Assembly (NCBI GenBank): GCA_023458215.1
Contig: JAEXAJ010000023.1
Span: 1-5,508 of the forward strand
Length of the DNA stretch: 5,508 bases
DNA from: Bacteroidota bacterium
Lineage (GTDB): Bacteria; Bacteroidota; Bacteroidia; Bacteroidales; Bacteroidaceae
Reading direction: 5' to 3'
Below the pieces are notes generated by a model. That model had not been told where the DNA came from. It saw nothing but the letters and a program-made list of their open reading frames with translations, and searched no databases. The translations under genes and the position numbers were made by a program. Positions 1 to 5,300 of the stretch are shown here, piece after piece; position 1 is the first letter of the stretch; every line of letters begins with the position of its first letter.

Positions 1-629
1 CTGTAACGCGCTTTACCTATATTAAATTTACTTCAAGCTATTTTGAGACTTATGACCGCTCCTATAAGTCCTTTTCACGAGAAATAACTCCAACTTCCAT
101 CATGGAAATTCAATGGCTGAAAGAGGACAAGATAACGGTGAGTGAACCTTGCCAGACTATATTGAAGAATATTTTTGAGAATATTATCCTATATAATTCA
201 ACGGTTAACGTACTTCGTTCGTCTATTGTGTATTATCATATTCTTTCCATTTTCGGAATGATAAAAGAATACATTGAGAACCGGAATATTGAATTAAAGA
301 AGAAAACTCCCACTAACGCTCATATAGCAGCATACATTCAAGAGAATATATCTAACCGTGACTGTATTTCCATCAATATGATTGCTAATAATTTTAATAT
401 TTCGCCATCTTATTTCAGTACTTATTTCAAGCGGAATTTCGAGATAAGTTATAAAGAATACATTGAGAAGATGCAATTACAACTCATCAAGCGCAGATTG
501 GAAACCGGAGAAATCAAGTTGAAAGAAATTGCGGATGAATTTGGTTTTACAGATGTAAGCCATTTATCCAAATTCTTTAAAAGGCATGAGGGTATTAATC
601 CTTCTGCTTATAAAAACGTAGGAAAATAG
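1..629 (+). CDS. AraC-family transcriptional regulator, C-terminal part (5' end outside window)
   Basis: DNA-binding transcription regulator of the AraC/XylS family. The reading frame is open from base 3, well before the first ATG at 102, and the residues read there (IKFTSSYFETYD) resemble the end of an AraC sensor domain, so the gene continues beyond the left edge and the ATG at 102 is probably not the true start. About 208 codons are visible. Counting from the Met at 102, the C-terminal 100 residues hold both helix-turn-helix units: the first at about 90-113 (INMIANNFNISPSYFSTYFK) and the second at about 139-171 (KEIADEFGFTDVSHLSKFFK, then the family-typical INPSAYK). The linker region at 20-65 is helical. 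The family often senses a small molecule through a cupin-like N-terminal domain, but ligand and targets cannot be told from this fragment. The gene is A+T-rich. Family assignment is secure; function is unknown. Confidence 0.93.
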   Translation, partial: VTRFTYIKFTSSYFETYDRSYKSFSREITPTSIMEIQWLKEDKITVSEPCQTILKNIFENIILYNSTVNVLRSSIVYYHILSIFGMIKEYIENRNIELKKKTPTNAHIAAYIQENISNRDCISINMIANNFNISPSYFSTYFKRNFEISYKEYIEKMQLQLIKRRLETGEIKLKEIADEFGFTDVSHLSKFFKRHEGINPSAYKNVGK

Positions 630-704
630 GAGATTGTATCCCAAATAAATAGATTGATATTACATATTGTTGAACTTTATGCATCTTACTATATGATCCG
701 ATAT

Positions 705-724
705 TGTGTTCCAAATGTGTTCCA
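705..724. repeat. Short tandem repeat, tgtgttcca twice
   Basis: The nonamer tgtgttcca occurs at 705-713 and again at 716-724, an 11-bp period (one helical turn). It lies between the AraC stop codon and the terminator next to the tRNA. It could be a paired protein-binding site or the arm-type site of an old integration event beside the tRNA, but with only two short copies it may be chance. Confidence 0.35.
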
Positions 725-732
725 GTAAAAAC

Positions 733-768
733 AAATCAGCCACTTACTTGATTGTAAATGGCTGATTT
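733..768 (-). terminator. Hairpin terminator of the tRNA-Pro transcript, possibly bidirectional
   Basis: A perfect 10-bp inverted repeat (aaatcagcca at 733-742, tggctgattt at 759-768) with a 16-nt loop. Read on the minus strand it begins 7 nt after the 3' end of the tRNA and is followed by a T-rich run (gttttt), as expected for an intrinsic terminator. On the plus strand it lies about 100 nt after the AraC stop and is followed by only a short T run, so it may also stop AraC transcription, less efficiently. Confidence 0.75.
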
Positions 769-774
769 TCAATG

Positions 775-848
775 TCGGGGCAACAAGATTCGAACTTGCG
801 ACCACACGCCCCCCAGACGCGTACTCTACCGGGCTGAGCTATACCCCG
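775..848 (-). tRNA. tRNA-Pro, anticodon GGG
   Basis: A 74-nt cloverleaf on the minus strand reading proline codons CCC/CCU. The acceptor stem CGGGGTA pairs with TGCCCCG (one G-U), starting with C1-G72 and followed by A73, the bacterial tRNA-Pro identity pair and discriminator. The D stem is GCTC/GAGT, the anticodon stem CGCGT/GCGTG, the anticodon loop CTGGGGG with GGG at 814-812, and the T arm GCAAG-TTCGAAT-CTTGT. CCA is not encoded, so it must be added after transcription. It has its own promoter 12 bases upstream and a hairpin terminator just downstream, so it is a single-gene unit. Its 3' end faces the AraC side; tRNA 3' ends are common integration targets. Confidence 0.96.
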
Positions 849-859
849 AATTGCGTGTG

Positions 860-890
860 CAAAATTACAGCTTTATTTTTAAATAGCAAA
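860..890 (-). promoter_or_regulatory. Bacteroides-type promoter of tRNA-Pro
   Basis: On the minus strand: TTTG (890-887), a 19-nt spacer, then TAatTTTG (867-860). This matches the Bacteroidales primary sigma consensus TTTG-N19-21-TAnnTTTG completely. Transcription would begin only a few bases before the tRNA 5' end at 848, so there is almost no leader. Confidence 0.8.
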
Positions 891-1003
891 TAATTTGAGA
901 GGTTTTTGTTGTGATGAATTTACTGGTGTTAGTGTATTTCATTTATTATTAGTGACTTATTGAAGCATAAAATCACTCAATTGGGGCTGTTGATGAAAAG
1001 CAA

Positions 1004-1020
1004 TTCGCTAATATTGCGAA
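1004..1020. promoter_or_regulatory. Operator-like palindrome over the toxin-gene promoter
   Basis: TTCGC (1004-1008) and GCGAA (1016-1020) form an inverted repeat with a 7-nt centre, TAATATT. It overlaps the -33 element of the promoter before the toxin remnant. Type II toxin-antitoxin operons are usually repressed by their antitoxin binding such palindromes at the promoter, so this is probably the old antitoxin operator. Which protein binds it is inference. Confidence 0.5.
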
Positions 1021-1044
1021 CTTTATATTTATATGTTACCTTTG
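1013..1044 (+). promoter_or_regulatory. Promoter of the broken toxin gene
   Basis: ATTG (1013-1016), a 20-nt spacer, then TAccTTTG (1037-1044), with the ATG at 1065 twenty bases further. The -7 element is perfect and the -33 element has three of four bases. This is an argument for starting the remnant gene at 1065: the longer frame from 960 would begin upstream of this promoter. Confidence 0.7.
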
Positions 1045-1064
1045 TATTATCTAAGAACAGAGGC

Positions 1065-1217
1065 ATGAATGTAGAATTTGAAAAAGAGTATTTGGTAGAA
1101 CTTTATGAAAAAGGAAAGACCGATGATAAGAAACATCGCTTTCAGCCTGAAATAGTTAATGGTTATTTGAAGTGTGTCAAATATTCAATTTTTTTTTTTC
1201 ATCATTTTATGGTGTAA
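1065..1217 (+). pseudogene. Remnant of a HigB/RelE-like type II toxin gene
   Basis: The first about 40 residues from the ATG at 1065 (MNVEFEKEYLVELYEKGK, then DDKKHRFQPEIVNGYLKCVKY) match, from memory, the N-terminus of HigB-type mRNA-cleaving toxins of Bacteroidales, which are about 100-110 residues long. After codon 40 the similarity ends at an 11-base T run (1189-1199), and the frame runs on for about ten unrelated residues to the stop at 1215-1217. The central and C-terminal toxin core is missing, and no HigA-like antitoxin gene follows; the TIR gene comes in from the other strand instead. An open frame extends upstream to 960, but it crosses the promoter and has no family look. The product should be inactive. 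An alternative is a new small protein, which I think less likely. Family call moderately sure; brokenness quite sure if the family is right. Confidence 0.65.
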
Positions 1218-1232
1218 TCTTGCTTGGACCTT

Positions 1233-2765
1233 TTATTTATTTAGGAACATACATAAATTGCCTTTATAATTATTAATGTCATAGCATTGCTTGGTTCGTA
1301 ATCCAAATGGTAAATTAACAACTTCTGAAATATCTGAAATAACACTTAGAAGATGTCCCTTTTTACGTCCGGCAGTTTGCTCATCCAAAAACAAATTCCA
1401 TTCGGCATGCACATAAGGAGTGCTAATATATTCCAATTTTGTTGCAAACACTACCATATGTTTGCAAGTATCAATAACTTGCCTGATTAAGTCGCCATAG
1501 CCATCAACACCGATTTCGCGAATGGAAACGGATGCAATGAATGGTCGCAAGCCATTATCAACCATATGAGCGTACAATTCCATTGCTTTATTATAATCTT
1601 CGCTTTTGCAAGATATGAATACATCAAATGCTTTATCTTGAATTTTTTTGTATATGTCTTTCTTGATATGATGAATCGTTTGATTTCTTATTGCGATTCT
1701 ATCAACTACGTTTTTAAGTATAATGGGTATGACAGACCTGCTTGCTTCGAGCATTTGAAGAATATCATTGCCGTCGCTCACCAAGAGCTCTTTTTCGATT
1801 TCTCTTTTATAAAACATCCTGAGATTATCTTGTTCCTCACGAAGATCTGCTATTTTAACGTCTTTATCCTTTGATAATAGACTCGTAGATGTTTCTGTAA
1901 TCAAGTTGTTTAAAGTAGCCATTCTGAAACTCATCTGCTTTGCTCTATTTTTACATTTAAGCTCATACATCCATCTTTTACCAATACTCATGATCTCTTG
2001 ATTCTGGTATACTTTTGTTGCATATAATATCTTTCTGTAATTTTGAGGATAAGTTCTGATTTGATTGAGTACGGAATCTTCAATACCTGCGGAAATGAGT
2101 TCTTTGATAAATATTTCTTCTAGCTCATCTGCGTTATGTACAATCTCTTGTTCCAATAAAACTTCTTTTTCTTTTTTGATTGACTTTAATTTGCATTGCA
2201 GTTTTTCGTGGCTTTCGAGTTTGTGTAAATCACTGAATCTTCTTTCTATATTATCCATGTCTTTAATATAGCTATTGATTACTTTTACCGGGGATAGAAT
2301 TGCTTCTAGATCTTCTTTAGCCTTAACGGTAAAGAGTGTGTACGCTGATAAATCCTGTGATATAAGAATAAATGCAGGTAATTGATAATTCATTAGTTGA
2401 AAGTAGTTGCAGATATCTTCCGCAGCTTCTGTTGTAGCTTCCATACCAGCCCCGCATCTTAATGATTGATAGTTGAGAAGCTTTTCTCCTTTTTGTGTCC
2501 TGAAATCATTAATATGCCAAAGCATCATTTGGGACGTGGCAGTCTCCATTTCTGATGCTTCGATTATACTGTTTTCTACAAAGTGGAAAAAGCAGATATT
2601 ATTCCCGGTAATCTTGTCAATACGGGATTTTTCCTGGATAAAGTATTTGACAATATCTTCATCACTCTTTTTATAACTGCTAACGAATAGCATCATATAT
2701 TGATAGTTGCTTTTAGTAGTAAACCATTCAAGTACTTTTTTGAATTTAAGTGTAGTGATATACAT
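1233..2765 (-). CDS. TIR-domain protein, probable NAD-cleaving defence effector
   Basis: A 510-residue soluble protein with a C-terminal TIR domain (about 378-510). Visible TIR elements: first strand AFDVFISCKSED (379-390); BB-loop region around SIREIGVDGYGD (414-425); third strand HMVVFAT (436-442); and STPYVHAEWNLF (448-459), where E455 sits at the place of the catalytic glutamate of NAD-hydrolysing TIRs. Residues 22-168 alternate strands and helices (MMLFVSS, CFFHFV, then a helix ending in NYQLPAFILIS, then YTLFTV), compatible with a thioredoxin-like fold without CxxC; this is inference. Residues 170-375 are mostly charged helices, some possibly coiled coil. There is no signal peptide, membrane segment or P-loop. 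The gene stands alone with a strong promoter; its Shine-Dalgarno signal is weak. It is clearly more A+T-rich than aroB, suggesting transfer. TIR proteins of bacteria commonly deplete NAD+ during phage infection; which trigger this one senses is unknown. Confidence 0.88.
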   Translation of the reverse strand: MYITTLKFKKVLEWFTTKSNYQYMMLFVSSYKKSDEDIVKYFIQEKSRIDKITGNNICFFHFVENSIIEASEMETATSQMMLWHINDFRTQKGEKLLNYQSLRCGAGMEATTEAAEDICNYFQLMNYQLPAFILISQDLSAYTLFTVKAKEDLEAILSPVKVINSYIKDMDNIERRFSDLHKLESHEKLQCKLKSIKKEKEVLLEQEIVHNADELEEIFIKELISAGIEDSVLNQIRTYPQNYRKILYATKVYQNQEIMSIGKRWMYELKCKNRAKQMSFRMATLNNLITETSTSLLSKDKDVKIADLREEQDNLRMFYKREIEKELLVSDGNDILQMLEASRSVIPIILKNVVDRIAIRNQTIHHIKKDIYKKIQDKAFDVFISCKSEDYNKAMELYAHMVDNGLRPFIASVSIREIGVDGYGDLIRQVIDTCKHMVVFATKLEYISTPYVHAEWNLFLDEQTAGRKKGHLLSVISDISEVVNLPFGLRTKQCYDINNYKGNLCMFLNK

Positions 2766-2838
2766 GTTTTTACTATTTATATGATTTGATTGTGGACATC
2801 ACTTGCTTTATCGTAGAAGATAATGTTAGCACTGACGT

Positions 2839-2870
2839 CAAATTTACATAAAGTTTTCCACTTGGGCAAA
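2839..2870 (-). promoter_or_regulatory. Promoter of the TIR gene
   Basis: On the minus strand: TTTG (2870-2867), a 20-nt spacer, then TAaaTTTG (2846-2839), a full match to the Bacteroidales consensus in both boxes and spacing. The leader would be about 65-70 bases. The consensus quality suggests steady expression, with control of the protein's activity rather than its synthesis, although that is inference. Confidence 0.8.
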
Positions 2871-2930
2871 GAAAAGAATAGAACTTCATTTCCAAAAATA
2901 GGAAGATAATTGCATCTCACCAGTATCTTT

Positions 2931-2962
2931 CTTGCATATCATCTTAAACATGTTTACCTTTG
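2931..2962 (+). promoter_or_regulatory. Promoter of the HU-like gene
   Basis: CTTG (2931-2934), a 20-nt spacer, then TAccTTTG (2955-2962). The -7 box is perfect and the -33 box has three of four bases. The predicted start of transcription, around 2968-2970, falls inside the first palindromic repeat, giving a leader of about 165 bases. A second A+T-rich stretch nearer the gene (tataatac, 3108-3115) does not match the consensus. Confidence 0.65.
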
Positions 2963-2965
2963 CTG

Positions 2966-3031
2966 CACAAGATGGCATCTTGTGTAGCATGAGATGGCAT
3001 CTTATACAACACAAGATGGTATCTTGTGCAT
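2966..3031. repeat. Three tandem 22-bp palindromic repeats
   Basis: Copies at 2966-2987, 2988-3009 and 3010-3031, exactly 22 bp apart, each centred on the same core AGATGGYATCT (centres 2975, 2997, 3019). Copy 1 is a perfect palindrome, CACAAGATG-G-CATCTTGTG. Copy 3 is palindromic over 8 bp each side of GGT. Copy 2 has weaker arms (atgagatg, catcttat; one G-T). The first copy overlaps the predicted transcription start of the HU-like gene. As DNA they would place three dimer sites about two helical turns apart on one face; as RNA they would make three successive 8-9-bp hairpins. The binding factor is unknown. Confidence 0.85.
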
Positions 3032-3135
3032 CTTATCCAATAGTGTTCCGGTTCGCAAGGTAATAGGTTGTAGATGTTAGCTAGTAATGCGCTGATTATT
3101 GTAAAGGTATAATACAAATAAAAGAGAATAATGTT

Positions 3136-3630
3136 ATGGGAATGATTTATTTAGTAAGAAAGAAACTCTTCCGTACCAAGGAAGGAATGAAACAGTTGTA
3201 TTATGCCGTTCAGCGTACTTTGCAAGTCCGTGGCGGAGTAACCACAGAGGACCTGGCAAGACGGATGGCTCAGAAAAAGGGCATGAGCGAGGGAGATGTG
3301 CAGAGTGTGCTGGTGGATTTGCCAAAGTTTATAGAGGAGGCGTTAGAGGCGGGTGAATCGGTAACTATCAAAGGACTAGGCTCCTTTAATGTGGCGATAA
3401 CAAGCGAAGGGTTCGAACATCCCGACGATGTGATGCCGGGCAAGGTGCGATTGTCGCGCATCTATTTTAAGCCTGATCGCATATTGACCCGTCGCTTGGG
3501 CAACAATATGAGCTTCTTCCGCTATCCGTTGAGCAAGTACTTCCCCGCAAATATGCTGAGGAAGGAAACTTTGGAACACGAACATGCCGCCGAGAAGAAA
3601 ACGGGTTTGGAAGGAGAGGAGATAGAATAG
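3136..3630 (+). CDS. HU/IHF-like DNA-binding protein (Bacteroidetes HU-related type)
   Basis: A 164-residue relative of the small basic chromosome-packaging proteins HU and IHF. Residues 1-70 are the helical dimerisation part, with the Bacteroidetes-type opening MIYLVRKKLF and the helix pair ending in VLVDLPKFIEEAL. VTIKGLGSFNV (76-86) is the HU-family strand motif, and GKVRLSRIYFKPD (102-114) leads into the DNA-contacting arm. The protein is longer than classic HU (about 90 residues): the last about 40 residues are an added tail that becomes acidic and charged (EHEHAAEKK, EGEEIE). It should bind DNA as a dimer; specific role unknown. The start is the ATG at 3136, 9 bases after aaagaga; the Met two codons later is possible. 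The leader carries three palindromes that may be its own operator. The gene ends base-to-base against aroB. Confidence 0.88.
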   Translation: MGMIYLVRKKLFRTKEGMKQLYYAVQRTLQVRGGVTTEDLARRMAQKKGMSEGDVQSVLVDLPKFIEEALEAGESVTIKGLGSFNVAITSEGFEHPDDVMPGKVRLSRIYFKPDRILTRRLGNNMSFFRYPLSKYFPANMLRKETLEHEHAAEKKTGLEGEEIE

Positions 3631-4692
3631 CTATACCCCCATACACTCCCTATAGAAATCGAACATCTCGAAGATTGTTTCTTTGTCCGTCGATTGGTTG
3701 AGGCAGATGTCTCCCACATTTTTCAATAATGTGAAGTTGATGACACCCGCTGCATTCTTCTTGTCATGTTTCATCAATTCGTAAAGTTGCTCGTACTGAT
3801 TGCAGCTGAAAGCAAAGCTGCCGTAATTCTCTTTAACGAATTGGATGGTCTGACGCATCTTGTCTTTGGGGAATCCTACCATTATATAAGAAAGGTATAA
3901 CTCGCAGACAAGCCCCCAGGCAACAGCGTAACCATGCAATACCGGGCGATTCTCGGCAAGTGCCAGGCTCTCGAAAGCATGGCCTACGGTATGTCCCAGA
4001 TTCAGCGCTTTGCGGATGCCATGTTCCAGCGGATCTTCCTCTACAATATCTTCCTTCACTTGTACGGAACGTCCTACCATGGACTTGAGTGCTGCATAAT
4101 CTATATTCTCGGTATTAAAAGAAAGCAATTCGGCAAAGTGCTCGGGCGTGCTGATAAGTCCGTGCTTCAGCATCTCGGCGTAACCTGAGAAGAAGTTGTG
4201 GGCATCGAGACTACGGAGAAACTCCGTCTCCAGCAAGACGCTGGCGGCAGGGGCGAAAACACCGATTTCGTTTTTCAATCCATTGAAGTTGATGCCTGTT
4301 TTTCCTCCTACCGAAGCATCCACCATGGCGAGCAGGGTGGTAGGGATATTGATGTAAACTATTCCGCGTTTAAAAGTAGAAGCCGCAAAGCCGCCCAAGT
4401 CGGTCACCATGCCGCCACCCAGGTTGATGAGCAACGAATGGCGGGTAGCCCCTTTTTCGCTCAACGCTTGCCACACCGAAGCCAGTGTTTCCAGGTTCTT
4501 GTGCACATCTTCTGCGCCGATAACGATTTCTACCGCCTCTTTCAGGGCGGGAATCTGTTTTAATGAAGGCAAACAAAGCCGGTGTGTATGTTCGTCCGTC
4601 AGGATGAAAAGTCGGTCATGGGGACATTTGTCGATGGCAAGCATCAGGCTGCTTTCCAGTTTCTCGCAAAGGATTACTTCTTGTTTACTCAT
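3631..4692 (-). CDS. aroB: 3-dehydroquinate synthase
   Basis: Cytoplasmic enzyme of the shikimate pathway, converting DAHP to 3-dehydroquinate with NAD+ and a divalent metal. With the start at 4692 it has 353 residues, the usual length. Visible signatures: the NAD-binding stretch NLGGGMVTDLGGFAA (90-104); PTTLLAMVDASVGGKTGIN (117-135); metal ligands E173 (GYAEMLKHG), H234 (NLGHTVGHAFE) and H253 (LHGYAVAWG), with H238 as the expected catalytic histidine. All key residues are present, so it should be active. The frame can be extended to an ATG at 4719, but that codon lies inside the predicted -7 box, so the ATG at 4692 (MSKQEVILCEK) is preferred. It is convergent with the HU-like gene and divergent from the membrane-protein gene, so it is transcribed alone. 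Confidence 0.97.
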   Translation of the reverse strand: MSKQEVILCEKLESSLMLAIDKCPHDRLFILTDEHTHRLCLPSLKQIPALKEAVEIVIGAEDVHKNLETLASVWQALSEKGATRHSLLINLGGGMVTDLGGFAASTFKRGIVYINIPTTLLAMVDASVGGKTGINFNGLKNEIGVFAPAASVLLETEFLRSLDAHNFFSGYAEMLKHGLISTPEHFAELLSFNTENIDYAALKSMVGRSVQVKEDIVEEDPLEHGIRKALNLGHTVGHAFESLALAENRPVLHGYAVAWGLVCELYLSYIMVGFPKDKMRQTIQFVKENYGSFAFSCNQYEQLYELMKHDKKNAAGVINFTLLKNVGDICLNQSTDKETIFEMFDFYRECMGV

Positions 4693-4716
4693 GATGTATT
4701 TGTCTTTTTTGCTTTG

Positions 4717-4724
4717 CAAAGATA
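4717..4724 (-). promoter_or_regulatory. -7 box of the aroB promoter
   Basis: TAtcTTTG on the minus strand, 25 bases before the ATG at 4692. No good TTTG is seen 19-21 bases further upstream, so the promoter is only half-consensus. Together with the plus-strand box at 4745-4752 it forms a perfect 9-bp inverted repeat. Confidence 0.6.
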
Positions 4725-4744
4725 GGATTTATCTACGAAACAAG

Positions 4745-4752
4745 TATCTTTG
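4745..4752 (+). promoter_or_regulatory. -7 box of the divergent membrane-protein promoter
   Basis: TAtcTTTG on the plus strand, 76 bases before the ATG at 4829. Again no TTTG lies at the proper distance; that position is taken by the aroB -7 box. With the preceding G and following C the site reads GTATCTTTGC. Confidence 0.55.
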
Positions 4753-4798
4753 CATAGTAAAATTGATTCTCGACACTCTTTGTCGTACCCATAATCAA

Positions 4799-4826
4799 AT
4801 AACTTATAACTAATAACTCATAACTA
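4799..4826. repeat. Four tandem heptamers ATAACTN before a start codon
   Basis: ataactt, ataacta, ataactc and ataacta follow each other without gaps at 4799-4826, ending 2 bases before the ATG at 4829. The seventh base varies while the other six are invariant. They occupy the place of the ribosome-binding site, and no Shine-Dalgarno sequence is present, so translation must start on an unstructured A+T-rich leader. Copy number could vary by slippage. Confidence 0.85.
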
Positions 4827-4828
4827 AC

Positions 4829-5242
4829 ATGAAAGCATTGTTACCCATATTCTGCCGTCCCTTTGGATATTTTATAATTGCCTTGGCGTTGTTCCTGCCT
4901 TTTCTCATGATGATGATGGGGAAAGTAACGGATGCCAACTTATTGTTCTATAAAGAATGTGCCAAACTATTGATGATGATGGGTGCCTTGATGATAATCT
5001 TTGCTTTGGTAAAGAACGAGAACGATGAGACGGAAAAGATACGCAACCGCGCAACACGCAACGCCATGTTTATGACCGTACTGTTTATCTTCGGCGGTAT
5101 GCTTTACCGGGTAGCAAAAGGTGACTTGATTTCGGTAGATTCTTCATCGTTTCTCATCTTTCTGATATTAAACGTACTCTGCTTAGAATTTGGTATTAAA
5201 AAATCGACAGTTGATAGATTGTTTAAGCGGAATAGTCGATAA
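4829..5242 (+). CDS. Small integral membrane protein of unknown function
   Basis: A 137-residue protein with four likely membrane segments: about 12-31 (rich in Leu, Phe and Met, ending in MMMM), 44-62, 79-95 and 106-124. The loop between segments 2 and 3 is charged (KNENDETEKIRNRATRN, about 62-78), as is the short C-terminal tail (DRLFKRNSR). By the positive-inside rule both termini and that loop should be cytoplasmic. No catalytic motif or known family is recognised, and no signal peptidase site is evident. It is divergent from aroB and 97 bases before the next gene, in the same direction, so the two might be cotranscribed. The start follows the ATAACTN repeats directly; no upstream ATG gives a better fit. 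Confidence 0.8.
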   Translation: MKALLPIFCRPFGYFIIALALFLPFLMMMMGKVTDANLLFYKECAKLLMMMGALMIIFALVKNENDETEKIRNRATRNAMFMTVLFIFGGMLYRVAKGDLISVDSSSFLIFLILNVLCLEFGIKKSTVDRLFKRNSR

Positions 5243-5300
5243 ATGGAACAAAACGTCATGCGTCCCGTTAAACCTTTTGTCTGTTACTTTGTCAAATGAA

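Larger units (their letters stand above)
2766..3135. other. Divergent intergenic region between the TIR and HU-like genes
   Basis: A 370-bp stretch without a gene. From left to right it holds the roughly 68-base leader of the TIR gene, the TIR promoter (minus, 2839-2870), about 60 bp without recognised signals, the HU-side promoter (plus, 2931-2962), three 22-bp palindromic repeats (2966-3031) and about 105 bp of HU-gene leader ending in a weak purine-rich ribosome site (aaagaga, 3120-3126). I see no small gene or RNA family in it. The boundary between accessory and core DNA probably lies here, but no flanking direct repeat marks it. Confidence 0.6.

Noticed and set aside
102..629. AraC-type protein as a complete 175-residue gene starting at 102
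   Set aside because: The frame is open to the left edge and the residues before the Met look like part of the sensor domain, so the gene is cut by the window.
960..1064. Upstream extension of the toxin-remnant frame from an ATG at 960
   Set aside because: It runs through the operator-like palindrome and both promoter boxes of the remnant gene and has no protein-family character; the ATG at 1065 is the better start.
2966..3031. CRISPR array
   Set aside because: The 22-bp copies are contiguous, with no unique spacers of 30 bp or so and no cas gene.
3045..3062. Copy of the tRNA T-arm region (ttcgcaagg) as an attachment-site duplicate
   Set aside because: Only about seven bases (tcgcaag) agree with the tRNA, which is expected by chance.
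4693..4719. Nine-residue N-terminal extension of aroB
   Set aside because: The ATG at 4719 lies inside the predicted -7 box, and AroB proteins normally begin near the Met at 4692.
4198..4813. Plus-strand open frames opposite aroB
   Set aside because: They are shadows of a clearly conserved enzyme on the other strand and show no domain of their own.
5247..5282. Terminator after the membrane-protein gene (acaaaa pairing with ttttgt)
   Set aside because: The outer stem is only 6 bp, mostly A-T, with a large irregular loop; not convincing.
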